This document shows, piece by piece, positions 1-9,194 of a DNA stretch of 64,000 nucleotides; within the stretch, counting starts at the first letter, position 1, and each line of letters opens with the position of its first letter. The notes under the pieces are model-generated. The model made no database searches and was not told the origin of the DNA. It saw only the letters and a list, made by a program, of their open reading frames with translations. Position numbers and translations under genes: made by a program. Location of the stretch: positions 3,100,001-3,164,000 of the forward strand of contig OY763323.1 of NCBI GenBank assembly GCA_963667375.1. Reading direction: 5' to 3'. The stretch comes from G963556115 sp963667375 (GTDB lineage: Bacteria > Planctomycetota > SZUA-567).

Positions 1-1
1 T

Positions 2-1954
2 ATTGCAGAACTTATGGAGCGGGCAATTGACCTGCGTGATCCGGACAAACTTTTTCAGTATGCCAAAGATAACAATATCGAAATAACCAAACAGGAAGCG
101 GAAATACTGACCAATTACCTGCTCAGTGATATTGATCAGGGTATATATTCCGAACTTATAAACCCTGCAAGACGGGCTGTAGGTCAGTGGATTTATACTA
201 AAGGTGTAATAAGTGATGAGCAGTATGCACTGGCAATGTCTGAAGGCGGGAATCGCTCAATAGAGGTAATCAGACCTGACAACCTCTTCTCACGCGGTTT
301 AATAATGACCATAGGCTCTGAAAACGGGCCGATGAATATCTCAGAAACAGCGTCATACCTGCAAAAAGGTCTATACGATAAGCTCTGGCTGGTACGTCAG
401 GCTCTGCGCGAAGCCATTGAAAATATTCTTGAACGACGCATAAGCCAGCACCCTACACTGATCTATCAGAAAGATCTTACCGCTCAAACTCTGGAAAACC
501 GCAAAACTCTCGCGCTCAAAAAAGCCAGCCATATCAACAAGGGTGAACTTATTATAGAACGCGGCCAACCTATAACCTCCGAAATATACACCAAACTTCG
601 AACCGAAAATGAAGCGTACAACCAGCAGCGCGGCAGCAGATTTAATTTCAAAAATATTCTCAGCAAGTTTATTCTGGTTTTTCTTCTCTGCCTCTTTTTT
701 TACATTATATCTCGAAAACGTGTCTCAAGAAATGTCATGATTGGCACTATGCTTTCATTTATGATAACCGTCTGCATCAGCTACATCATTATGCTTAACG
801 GCAGGTCAATCACGCTGGTTCCAATTGGCTTTCTTGCCGGTACAGTCGCAATCGGCAGCAGAAAATCAGTAGGCATGCTGGTAACGGCAATGTATGCACT
901 ATTTATTATTGCAATCTCCTATCAGCAGCCTTCAGAAATCCTGGCAATTATAGCTATCGGCACCTTATTTTCAATTCTGGTGCCCCAGGAGCGCTTCCGC
1001 CTCGGCATCCTTAAGGCTTCAGTAATTTCGGGAGTTATAGGAGTTATGGTCTATCTGTGCTGGTATATCAGTGATGGTATAGATATCGCTTTACCCGGCA
1101 GTTTTTCAGATTTAATCGCCTTGCACTTCAGCGATTCTATTGATATTCTACTCCGCCGCTCAGGCTGGATATTTGCCAGTTCTATCGTTTCTTTCGCGCT
1201 TATTCTGCTATCACTCAAAGCGATACAGCGTGTTTTTGATGCTACGCCCAATGTCATTCTCCAGGATCTTCAGGAGCATCCGTTGCAGAATAAACTGTTA
1301 CTGAAGGCTCCAAGCACCTACTACCACAGCTCAATTGCCGCCGCTCTCGCCGAGGCCGGCGCCAATGCCTGCGGAGGAAACGCCCTGCTCTGCCGTACAT
1401 CCTGCCTCTACCATGATATCGGTAAACTTGTTAAACCTGAGTACTTTACCGAGAACGAAAGCGGAATCAGCAGACATGACATTCTGACACCGAGTATGAG
1501 TGCGCTTATCATTGTCAGCCACGTCAAAGACGGAGCGGAAATGGGGCGCCAGAACAAACTTCCCAAAGCTATTATTGATATTATTGAGCAGCATCACGGA
1601 ACAACCCAGGTCTCATACTTCTTGCGCCAGGCCTTGGAAGAAGCCGAAGATCCCAGCGAGGTAGATGAGCAGCAGTTCCGCTACCCCGGTCCCAGACCGC
1701 AGTTCATTGAAGCGGCGGTGGTTATGATTGCCGACTCGGTTGAAGCGGCCAGCAGATCACTTGAAGGAGCGAGCAGCGCCAGTATCCGAGCACTGGTACA
1801 TAAGATAATAATGGGAAAACTCCATGATCAGCAGTTTGATGACTGCTCATTGACATTCAAGGATCTAGCCCGCATTGAAGACGCTCTGGTCAGAGTCTTA
1901 CAGAGCATGTTCCATTCACGGGTAAAATATGACAAAAAAGAAACAAAAAAATAA
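2..1954 (+). CDS. pgpH: PgpH-type 7TM HD-domain cyclic-di-AMP phosphodiesterase (5' partial)
   Basis: Membrane HD hydrolase of the 7TMR-HD family, whose known members degrade cyclic di-AMP. The reading frame is open to the left edge, and the usual N-terminal membrane anchor is absent, so the start lies outside the window; the first internal ATG is at 14. Visible parts are the extracytoplasmic HDED region (about residues 1-205), several hydrophobic segments (about 215-405) and a C-terminal cytoplasmic HD domain with the His-Asp pair at H467-D468 (in YHDIGK) and a downstream EQHHGT motif near 525. The next gene is ybeY, the classic pgpH-ybeY order; phoH, often with them, lies alone at 40.8 kb. 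Family assignment is firm; cyclic di-AMP as substrate is inferred from the family. Confidence 0.9.
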   Translation: MAELMERAIDLRDPDKLFQYAKDNNIEITKQEAEILTNYLLSDIDQGIYSELINPARRAVGQWIYTKGVISDEQYALAMSEGGNRSIEVIRPDNLFSRGLIMTIGSENGPMNISETASYLQKGLYDKLWLVRQALREAIENILERRISQHPTLIYQKDLTAQTLENRKTLALKKASHINKGELIIERGQPITSEIYTKLRTENEAYNQQRGSRFNFKNILSKFILVFLLCLFFYIISRKRVSRNVMIGTMLSFMITVCISYIIMLNGRSITLVPIGFLAGTVAIGSRKSVGMLVTAMYALFIIAISYQQPSEILAIIAIGTLFSILVPQERFRLGILKASVISGVIGVMVYLCWYISDGIDIALPGSFSDLIALHFSDSIDILLRRSGWIFASSIVSFALILLSLKAIQRVFDATPNVILQDLQEHPLQNKLLLKAPSTYYHSSIAAALAEAGANACGGNALLCRTSCLYHDIGKLVKPEYFTENESGISRHDILTPSMSALIIVSHVKDGAEMGRQNKLPKAIIDIIEQHHGTTQVSYFLRQALEEAEDPSEVDEQQFRYPGPRPQFIEAAVVMIADSVEAASRSLEGASSASIRALVHKIIMGKLHDQQFDDCSLTFKDLARIEDALVRVLQSMFHSRVKYDKKETKK

Positions 1955-1994
1955 TAATTTGATATTATTTAAAGATATGATATGAAAGCAGACA

Positions 1995-2450
1995 ATGTCT
2001 AACGTACTACATATTAATTTTATTGATGAACGGCCTGAAGCCAGATTCCCAATCCCCGAGGATTTAATCAGCAAGGTTCTAACCTCTGCCTACAACCAGA
2101 GGGGAGACTCCGCGGCATCAGTGAATATAATGATAGTTGATGATACACGTATCAGTGAGATTAACGAGGAATTTTTAAATCATGAAGGACCTACAGATGT
2201 GATTTCATTCGAAGACGGTGATTTTGAAGAAGATATTCTACTCCTTGGTGACATTGCAGTCAGTGCAGACACCGCGGAAACGGTTGCAGCGGTAAAAGGG
2301 ATGAGTTTTGATGAAGAGCTGACTCTATATGCCCTGCACGGTTTCCTGCATTTGCTTGGTTTTGATGACATTGATGATCAGGACAGAACAGAGATGATAC
2401 AGGCTCAGCAGAATGAATTTTCAAAACATAATCTCAAATATGTTATTTAA
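1995..2450 (+). CDS. ybeY: YbeY endoribonuclease / rRNA maturation factor
   Basis: Single-domain metal-dependent endoribonuclease of 151 residues, the usual length, involved in 16S rRNA processing and ribosome quality control. The central motif NHEGPTDVISF and the metal motif HGFLHLLGFDD are present. Two histidine ligands sit at 115 and 119, but the third ligand position (125), His in E. coli-type proteins, is Asp here. I recall a similar Asp in Bacteroidetes homologues, so it probably still binds metal. The gene begins 40 bases after the PgpH-type gene and is probably cotranscribed with it. Confidence 0.93.
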   Translation: MSNVLHINFIDERPEARFPIPEDLISKVLTSAYNQRGDSAASVNIMIVDDTRISEINEEFLNHEGPTDVISFEDGDFEEDILLLGDIAVSADTAETVAAVKGMSFDEELTLYALHGFLHLLGFDDIDDQDRTEMIQAQQNEFSKHNLKYVI

Positions 2451-2499
2451 GCAAATTATTAATTATATAATTAAGGATTCAAGATAAAACAATTTAAAT

Positions 2500-3837
2500 A
2501 TGAATAATTTACATATTATAGCAGCAATAATATCGGCAGTATTGGGTTGGCTGACAGTAGCTTATGAATCGGCACTACAGGAACTGAGTATCTCCAGACT
2601 CGATGACATTATAGAAGAAAAACTCAACATCACTTCGACCGATACATCTGGAGAGCAGCCTACAGAAAAACCTTTCGTTCTTACAAACATAATAAACAAC
2701 ATAAAAAATTTCCGTCTGGCAACTGCCCTGGCCAGTTCATTTTTTCTGGGTGCATTTCTGGTCATTCTGATCTTCCTGCTTCTGGGAAATGACCGACTTG
2801 AGTCATGTCTCAACAATTACCAGCACAGTATACCTATCCCTTATTTTTCAATGATTATTCCGCTGGCGGCAGCACTGATCATTACCGGTGTTATCCGTGG
2901 ATCAGCACAGGCAATTGGTGAAAGAAAATCAGAGGTCATCATCTATCTGTTCTCAATTCCGACATGGATAATTACACTCATATTCAGACCTGTCAGTTAT
3001 ATACTTCTGATATCGTCACGCATTATTGCCAGAGGTGTAGGTATTGATGTAAACCGTACAAGCGATGATATTGAAGATGATGTTATTGCTGCGGTGACCG
3101 ACAGTGAAAAAGCCGGAATCGTAAATGAAGAACAGCGTGAAATGATTGAGCGTGTGTTTGATTTCAACAATACCGACGTAGCCGATATTTTCACCCCACG
3201 AACCGACATGCAATCAATTTCGGCTTCTGAATCATTATCAAACGCCATCAAAATATCACTTGAATATGGTCATTCAAGGCTTCCGGTTCATGAAGATACC
3301 CGTGATAATATTATTGGCATTTTCTATGTCCGGGATGCGCTGAATTACTGGGAGTTTGAGGACAAGCCCAAGCTAGTGGATATAATACACAAACCTGCTT
3401 TTGTTCCAGAAACGCAGAAGGTTGTCGATCTACTTCAGGTTATGCAGAAAAGCCATACCCAGATAGCAATCGTTCTTGATGAATACGGCGGCACAGCCGG
3501 ACTTGTAACCATCGAAGATATACTTGAAGAGCTTGTCGGTGAAATACAGGATGAGTATGACAAACATGAAGACGATAGCGGAATCCGCAGCTTCAGCAAA
3601 TATCATATTGTCAGCGAAGGACAGACCCATGTATTCGATATTAACAAAGCTCTTGATGAAGATATAATCCCTGAAGATCATGACTATGAAACCATAGGCG
3701 GCTTCGTGCTTGACAATTTAGGTCACATTCCGCATGCAGGAGAAGAGTTCCGCTTCAGTGATCTTAATGTAAAGATACTTGATGCCGATGAAAGACGGGT
3801 GCTCAAGGTAGAAATAAAGCGCGATACCAATGACTGA
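2500..3837 (+). CDS. CNNM/CorC-HlyC family membrane protein with CBS domains
   Basis: Integral membrane protein of 445 residues with the architecture of hemolysin C/CorC proteins. An N-terminal DUF21/CNNM transmembrane region spans roughly residues 1-195, with an unusual hydrophilic stretch near 35-65. A Bateman module of two CBS domains follows (about 225-345; DIFTPRTDM opens the first and IAIVLDEYGGTAGLVTIEDI marks the second). A C-terminal CorC_HlyC transporter-associated domain lies at about 365-440. Family members are linked to Mg2+ or Co2+ efflux and resistance, and CBS pairs bind adenine nucleotides. It follows ybeY by 49 bases, as in many genomes. Substrate cannot be read from the sequence. 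Confidence 0.88.
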   Translation: MNNLHIIAAIISAVLGWLTVAYESALQELSISRLDDIIEEKLNITSTDTSGEQPTEKPFVLTNIINNIKNFRLATALASSFFLGAFLVILIFLLLGNDRLESCLNNYQHSIPIPYFSMIIPLAAALIITGVIRGSAQAIGERKSEVIIYLFSIPTWIITLIFRPVSYILLISSRIIARGVGIDVNRTSDDIEDDVIAAVTDSEKAGIVNEEQREMIERVFDFNNTDVADIFTPRTDMQSISASESLSNAIKISLEYGHSRLPVHEDTRDNIIGIFYVRDALNYWEFEDKPKLVDIIHKPAFVPETQKVVDLLQVMQKSHTQIAIVLDEYGGTAGLVTIEDILEELVGEIQDEYDKHEDDSGIRSFSKYHIVSEGQTHVFDINKALDEDIIPEDHDYETIGGFVLDNLGHIPHAGEEFRFSDLNVKILDADERRVLKVEIKRDTND

Positions 3838-3857
3838 TTATAAGGCTGGCCTCAATC

Positions 3858-4250
3858 ATGAATGAATTCAATGAACTTATAGCGACAATCCGGGCACTCC
3901 GACATAAAGAGACCGGCTGTCCGTGGGATAGAAAACAGACACTGTCAACCCTCATAAAACCGCTGCAGGAAGAGACAGAAGAGCTGATTGCAGCCCTGTC
4001 TTCAAATGACGCACCCCATATAGCGGAAGAGCTCGGCGATGTGGTCTGGAACGCGCTGATGTTACTGGAAGTTTGTGAAGAAGAAAATCTCGCTACCAAA
4101 AGTCAGGTTTTGAAGGCCGTCAATGAAAAAATGATAAGCCGCCACCCGCATGTTTTTGCTGATGCAGTAGCAACTACCAGCGAAGAAGCGGCCGCCGTTT
4201 ACAAGGAGGCAAAACGTCAACACCGCCTCAAGCAGAAATACAATGAATAA
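3858..4250 (+). CDS. mazG: MazG-like nucleotide pyrophosphohydrolase
   Basis: All-alpha NTP pyrophosphatase of 130 residues, corresponding to a single MazG domain rather than the tandem-domain E. coli protein of about 260. Key signatures are CPWDRKQT near residue 20, the EETEEL motif and the EELGDVVWNA metal-binding motif (E-E-x-x-D). MazG enzymes hydrolyse nucleoside triphosphates to monophosphates and pyrophosphate and remove aberrant nucleotides. It starts 20 bases after the CNNM gene and overlaps the next gene by 8 bases, indicating a shared transcript. Assignment is firm; physiological substrate unknown. Confidence 0.9.
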   Translation: MNEFNELIATIRALRHKETGCPWDRKQTLSTLIKPLQEETEELIAALSSNDAPHIAEELGDVVWNALMLLEVCEEENLATKSQVLKAVNEKMISRHPHVFADAVATTSEEAAAVYKEAKRQHRLKQKYNE

Positions 4251-4569
4251 CCCCATAAGCGGCACCGCACTGGATAACCCTATTGTAGTGCTAGCCCTGT
4301 TGCTTGCCGGCGGCTTTCTGGCTTTTTGCCTTATCCGGTTTTTAACCAAAACCTCGAAGAACCGGAGACCTACTCAGAAAAATTCTTCACGGCAACATAT
4401 TACAAATAAAGCAGCTGCAGCTAAGCAAACTGCCCAAAAAGATGAAGCAATTGCCAGATTTCGCGAGGTTCATCAGAGAGCAAGAGATAACCGTAAAAAG
4501 CTGGCACAGGAGATAGACACCAACCCCGCAGAAGCGACCAAGGCTTTCCGCAGAATGATGAAACACTGA
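4243..4569 (+). CDS. small single-pass membrane protein, unknown function
   Basis: Protein of 108 residues that I do not recognise. A hydrophobic segment at about residues 12-32 (IVVLALLLAGGFLAFCLI) looks like one transmembrane helix or signal anchor. The rest is basic and hydrophilic, probably helical, ending in AFRRMMKH. Its ATG lies inside the end of mazG (8-base overlap), which supports translational coupling and a real gene. Expected topology is a short outside N-terminus and cytoplasmic tail. Last gene of the apparent pgpH-ybeY-CNNM-mazG run. Confidence 0.6.
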   Translation: MNNPISGTALDNPIVVLALLLAGGFLAFCLIRFLTKTSKNRRPTQKNSSRQHITNKAAAAKQTAQKDEAIARFREVHQRARDNRKKLAQEIDTNPAEATKAFRRMMKH

Positions 4570-4715
4570 GTCAGACTTCTGAAACCGCACAATTTATACT
4601 CTGAATATAAATCTGCAAAAAGTAGGTATAAACTCTTTATTTACGCCGGTTATAGCGTAAAATTATATACTATTATTTTATGATTCCTAACCATTAGAAT
4701 GAAAGAGACATCAGC

Positions 4716-5834
4716 ATGAGCAACAAACCAATAATACTTGCAGACAGGGCTTCAAAGACAAATATCAGTGGTATCCGCAAGGTTTTCGATCTTGCAGCAA
4801 AACTCGAATCACCCATCAATCTTTCAATTGGTCAGCCTGATTTTGACGTTCCAGATCCAGTCAAGGAAGCCGCTATTGACGGCATAAGAAATGGAGCCAA
4901 CAGCTATACTCCGACTCAGGGACGTGCGGACCTGATTGCCGGTATCAGTGAATCCCTTGGAAATAACTATGGACAGGGTGAAATTATTATAACCTCGGCA
5001 GTAAGTGGCGGACTCAACCTTGCCTTCCTATCGCTGTTAAACCCTGGGGATGAAATTCTTATTCCTGATCCCTATTTTGTAATGTACAAGCAGCTGGCTC
5101 TAATGCTCGGCGCCAAACCGGTCTATTACGACACCTACCCTGAGTTCAAACTCCCGGTCGATAAAATTGCTTCTCTTATTACCGAAAAAACCCGGGCGAT
5201 AGTTATAGGCAGCCCATCGAACCCAACCGGAATAACCTATTCCGCTGATTCACTCAAGGAGCTTGCCGGTATTCTTGACAAACATGGCATCGTAGCCATC
5301 TCCGATGAAATCTATGAAATCTTCAGCTATGATCAGCCAGCTGTCAGCATAGCCGATTACTACCGTGAAAAGACAATACTGCTTAAAGGTTTCAGTAAAA
5401 GCCATGCTATGACCGGTTGGAGACTTGGTTATGCCGCCGGCCCCAAGGAAATTCTGCAGACAATGGCCAAATTCCAGCAGTTTACCTTTGTCTGTGCACC
5501 ATCCATTGCCCAGGTAGCTGGACTCACCGCCATGAAGACCGATATGTCTGAGTTCGTCACCGAATACAAACAGAAACGTGACCGCATTTATAACGGCCTG
5601 ATTGAGATTGGCTACGATGTCGTAAGACCTGACGGCGCATTCTATATCTTCCCCAAGACACCATGGGGCACCGGGGATGAATTCGTCGCCAAATGTATTG
5701 AAAACAATCTGCTGGTTATCCCGGGAAACGTATTTTCGGAGAAGAATACTCATTTCCGCATTTCATATGCGGCAGATAATAACACTATTGATGCCGGGCT
5801 GGAGGTACTTGCGACACTCTTTAAGGAGAAATAA
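4716..5834 (+). CDS. class I/II pyridoxal-phosphate aminotransferase
   Basis: Fold-type I PLP aminotransferase of 372 residues, close to aspartate/aromatic aminotransferases of the AspC/PatA subgroup. Motifs include the N-terminal LSIGQPDFDVP, the SPSNPTG motif that positions PLP, SDEIYE with the pyridine-nitrogen Asp, the PLP lysine in KGFSKSHAMTGWRLGY, and a C-terminal FRISYA arginine for the substrate carboxylate. The probable reaction is transfer of an amino group between an amino acid (aspartate, alanine or aromatic) and 2-oxoglutarate; the substrate cannot be fixed by sequence alone. It begins after a 146-base gap, so may have its own promoter, and is 6 bases ahead of trkA. Confidence 0.87.
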   Translation: MSNKPIILADRASKTNISGIRKVFDLAAKLESPINLSIGQPDFDVPDPVKEAAIDGIRNGANSYTPTQGRADLIAGISESLGNNYGQGEIIITSAVSGGLNLAFLSLLNPGDEILIPDPYFVMYKQLALMLGAKPVYYDTYPEFKLPVDKIASLITEKTRAIVIGSPSNPTGITYSADSLKELAGILDKHGIVAISDEIYEIFSYDQPAVSIADYYREKTILLKGFSKSHAMTGWRLGYAAGPKEILQTMAKFQQFTFVCAPSIAQVAGLTAMKTDMSEFVTEYKQKRDRIYNGLIEIGYDVVRPDGAFYIFPKTPWGTGDEFVAKCIENNLLVIPGNVFSEKNTHFRISYAADNNTIDAGLEVLATLFKEK

Positions 5835-5840
5835 CTTTTC

Positions 5841-7181
5841 ATGCGTATACTAATCATTGGCTTAGGAAGAATGGGGTACTCTCTAGCGGAACAGCTGGAA
5901 AGTGAAGGTCATAAAGTTTACGGCATTGACACTAACAAAGAAAATGTTGAACGAGCCAGTATCAAACTCGACATCATGTGTGTCCATGGTTCAGGCTGCA
6001 GTCTTTCCACACTACGCGAACTTGACATTGGAGGCGCCGATCTGGTAATTGCAGCCAGCGGCTCCGATGAGGTTAATATTGTTTCCTGTCTGGTAGCCAG
6101 AGAGTTTGGTATCAAGCGTTGTATCGCCAGAATCGAGAGTGAAGAACTCGCAAATAATCTTCGGGAAATGCCCCCTTCTGCACTTGGTATTGATGAATTC
6201 GTAAACCCGAGAGAAGAGACAGTAAGACGTATGGCAGACATTGTCCGTACTCCTGGCACAACCATGACAGCAGAGTTTGATGATGGTAAATTCCAGCTGC
6301 GAGGTTTAAGAGTCGAAAAAGAATCACTGCTAACCTCCCGCCCGCTGGTAGAATTACAGGCACTGTTTGTTGAGCATTTTCTTGTCCCGGCGGTTCAACG
6401 TGGCGATATACTGATCATTCCACGCGGCGACTTCACAATTAAGACCGGTGATGTTGTTTACGTGCTTTTAAAAACCAATACCTTTCAGAACTTTCTCTCA
6501 CTATTTGAATTTGCCAATGCCAAGACCCGCAGAGTCTTCATCTATGGCGGATCACAGCTAGGTATTGAGCTGGTGCATACCCTTGAGAAGACCATTCCAG
6601 AGGTAATCCTGCTCGAAGAAGACTGGGAAAAGCGTCAGCAGGCATCTTCACAGATCAGTAAGAGCGCCATTATCAATGGTTCACCTCAGGATATGACTCT
6701 GATGCAGGATCTGAAAATAGGTAATGCCGATTTCTTCGTTGGAGTCAGCGACAGTGAAGAGCTCAACTTCTCAAGCGCCTTGCTGGCAAAACGCATGGGC
6801 TCAAAATATGGGGTAATGCTTACAGACCATCCTGATCACGTCGAACTCTTTGATACCCTGCCCATCGATGCCGTAGTCAGTCCGGCAACGCTCTCGGTAG
6901 GAGCTATTCTGAAAGCTGCCAGATCCGGGGCCGTACTTTCAATGTTCAACATCGCCGGCGGCAGAGGTGAAGCATTGGAACTTATCGCACAGCCACATAG
7001 TAAGAATATCGGTAAAGCCCTTAAAAATATTACCTTCCCGGAAGGTGCGCTGGTAGCTGCGATTGCAAATAACGAAGGCTTTCATATAGCTTCCGGAAAT
7101 ACAATAATTGAAGCAGGAAGTTCCATTATTCTTATTTCAAAGAAAAAAAATATCAAGCAGGCTCTTGAACTCTTTGAATAA
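5841..7181 (+). CDS. trkA: TrkA, NAD-binding regulatory subunit of potassium uptake system
   Basis: Cytoplasmic gating subunit of the Trk K+ transporter, 446 residues, with the full tandem architecture: RCK-N Rossmann domain opening with ILIIGLGRMG, RCK-C domain (about 135-225), a second RCK-N (RVFIYGGSQLG near 230) and a second RCK-C at the end. The pairing suggests NAD(H)/ATP regulation of a TrkH/TrkG channel. No trkH lies next to it here. GGAG precedes the ATG by 12 bases, rather far. A perfect inverted repeat with flanking A and T runs follows at 7211-7240. Confidence 0.92.
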   Translation: MRILIIGLGRMGYSLAEQLESEGHKVYGIDTNKENVERASIKLDIMCVHGSGCSLSTLRELDIGGADLVIAASGSDEVNIVSCLVAREFGIKRCIARIESEELANNLREMPPSALGIDEFVNPREETVRRMADIVRTPGTTMTAEFDDGKFQLRGLRVEKESLLTSRPLVELQALFVEHFLVPAVQRGDILIIPRGDFTIKTGDVVYVLLKTNTFQNFLSLFEFANAKTRRVFIYGGSQLGIELVHTLEKTIPEVILLEEDWEKRQQASSQISKSAIINGSPQDMTLMQDLKIGNADFFVGVSDSEELNFSSALLAKRMGSKYGVMLTDHPDHVELFDTLPIDAVVSPATLSVGAILKAARSGAVLSMFNIAGGRGEALELIAQPHSKNIGKALKNITFPEGALVAAIANNEGFHIASGNTIIEAGSSIILISKKKNIKQALELFE

Positions 7182-7210
7182 AAGCTATTATAGTCTTACT
7201 ATAAATCAAT

Positions 7211-7240
7211 AAAAACGGAACCGTTAACGGTTCCGTTTTT
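7211..7240. terminator. bidirectional intrinsic terminator between trkA and the SpoIIE-type gene
   Basis: A perfect 30-base palindrome: AAAAACGGAACC, centre GTTAAC, then GGTTCCGTTTTT. The A run on one side and T run on the other make it work in both directions, as expected between two convergent genes. Confidence 0.85.
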
Positions 7241-7260
7241 AACCAAATACACATAAGCAT

Positions 7261-9099
7261 TCAGCACCCATTATGCTCCCATATTAAAAGTGTAATATCA
7301 TCAAACTGCCCCGAAAGCTGAAAAGCACTTACCTCCTTGACAATATTATCACCAATATATGTGACTGATTTATCCGAATTATGCTGTAAAAGCAGCTGTA
7401 GCCGTTCTTCCGAGAAGACCTCTCCTGATTCCGAATGTGCTTCAGTTACACCGTCAGTATACAATACAACCTTATCTCCAGCCTTCAGCGTAAAATCACC
7501 GGCTGTATAGGAAACCCCGCTAAAACCACCAATCAGCATACCTTTTAGTGACGGCGTTTTAATAACAGACTCCTTTTTAAGCACAAAAGCCGAATTATGG
7601 CCGGCATTTGCATAATCACATTTTCCTGTTAACGGATTATAATAAACAAGGAAAACGGTTGCAAACATACACTCCGAGTTATGATCTGAGATGGTATTAT
7701 TGAGTCGTTCCAGAGCCCGCGCCGGATTTTTCTCCTCACTGCAGACGGCACGAATCAGAGTACAGACCATTGTCATAAATAAAGCTGCAGGTATACCTTT
7801 ACCGGAAACGTCACCGATGCAGAATACAACACAATTATCACTAACGGTGAAGAAATCATAAAAATCGCCGCCAATCTCTCTGGCTGAAGAATAAAATGCA
7901 TACGAAGAGAATTTATCACTTTGAAGAAGATCCTTCGGAAGAATGGAGTTCTGAATACTCTTGGCCGCCCGCAGCTCACTGTCAAGCTGCGCTTTCTGCA
8001 ATTCATAATCCTTCATATCTTTGAGTTCTCTGGCCATATAATTAAAGCTATGTGTCAGATAACCCAATTCATCCCGAAGATTGGTATCTATATAACAGTT
8101 AAAATCACCATGTGCTATCTTTTCAGCGCTATGAGCCAGCATAACAATCGGCTTGGTAAAGCGGGAGGACAACACAGAAATAATTATACCGAACGCCACC
8201 AGCAGCAGCATAGCACCAGCCAGCAACCCGTAATTCAGCAGTCCGACTTGAGAGTAGATAATATCATTATTAACCCGATAAGCAACTACCCACCCTGTTA
8301 CCGAATCCTTGATCGCGAAATAAGCATCTTGCGAAGTACTGAATACCTTTATAACCTCATTATCTTTTTCAAGCGCACTGACAATGTCATCAAACCCGAT
8401 ATTCATCAGATGATCATTGATATTCGATCCGACAAAATCTGATTTACCGCCAAATACCAGAATATCCCCATCCTTTGAAAAGACACACCAATTTCCCATG
8501 ACATCATCGATTGTAGCCATACGTGACTCAAGCTCGCCAATATCAACATCAAGTGCGGCGAAGCCGATAAGCATTTCAGAAGAATGCAGCGGCGCTGTCA
8601 TGGTTATAACGGTACGTTCATTACTTGCAGAGATATAAGGTTTACTGTAATATACCTGATTCCAGGTACTGGAGTTATTAAAGAATGACTTACTCTCTTC
8701 AAACCATGGACGCTTTAAAACATCATAAGCCGCATCAGGTTGCCAGGTTTTACTTATAAAATCACCATCAAGGTAAGCGACATAAGGCAGATTGATTTCA
8801 AATTTATCACTCTCATAGGTAATAAAATCAGCAACTTTATTTTTGGAAAGATCCTGGAAGCTGAGATAATTGGCAAACCCTTTGATAGCCAGACTATCCT
8901 CGTCAATCCAGTGACTCAGCAGTTCATATGCGAGCTGAATCTTCACTTCAGCACGCTGGTAAACCATATTTTTGACAATGGTATACGATGTATAATGCAG
9001 AAAAGTTCCTATAAGCAGTATTACCACCGCTAGCGAAACAAGAAAATTTACAAATAAGCGCGTACTTATTCGTTTATTGAAGACATTATCATTCTGCAT
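7261..9099 (-). CDS. membrane receptor with Cache sensor, HAMP and SpoIIE/PP2C phosphatase domain
   Basis: Signalling protein of 612 residues. TM1 is near residues 15-38; an extracytoplasmic dCache-like sensor runs to about 295 (FDDIVSALEKDNEVIKVFST region); TM2 follows (YGLLAGAMLLLVAFGIIISVL); a HAMP segment (about 320-380) begins at SSRFTKPIVMLAHSAEKIA; a linker (AQLDSELRAAKSIQNSILP) leads into a C-terminal PPM-type serine/threonine phosphatase of the SpoIIE/RsbU class with EIGGDFYDFF, IGDVSGKGIPAALFMT and the terminal FDDITLLI. Such proteins usually dephosphorylate an anti-anti-sigma STAS partner; none is nearby. Ligand unknown. Confidence 0.88.
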   Translation of the reverse strand: MQNDNVFNKRISTRLFVNFLVSLAVVILLIGTFLHYTSYTIVKNMVYQRAEVKIQLAYELLSHWIDEDSLAIKGFANYLSFQDLSKNKVADFITYESDKFEINLPYVAYLDGDFISKTWQPDAAYDVLKRPWFEESKSFFNNSSTWNQVYYSKPYISASNERTVITMTAPLHSSEMLIGFAALDVDIGELESRMATIDDVMGNWCVFSKDGDILVFGGKSDFVGSNINDHLMNIGFDDIVSALEKDNEVIKVFSTSQDAYFAIKDSVTGWVVAYRVNNDIIYSQVGLLNYGLLAGAMLLLVAFGIIISVLSSRFTKPIVMLAHSAEKIAHGDFNCYIDTNLRDELGYLTHSFNYMARELKDMKDYELQKAQLDSELRAAKSIQNSILPKDLLQSDKFSSYAFYSSAREIGGDFYDFFTVSDNCVVFCIGDVSGKGIPAALFMTMVCTLIRAVCSEEKNPARALERLNNTISDHNSECMFATVFLVYYNPLTGKCDYANAGHNSAFVLKKESVIKTPSLKGMLIGGFSGVSYTAGDFTLKAGDKVVLYTDGVTEAHSESGEVFSEERLQLLLQHNSDKSVTYIGDNIVKEVSAFQLSGQFDDITLLIWEHNGC

Positions 9100-9194
9100 A
9101 GGCCCAACACCTCAAAACAGGTACTGTATCGCAATACAAAGATAGCTCCTGTATTATCTACAGAAGCTATAAAATATTGGTTTAAACCTTATAT

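Noticed and set aside
7921..9033. Plus-strand frames of 73-173 codons
   Set aside because: Antisense to the SpoIIE-type phosphatase gene, which has clear domains.
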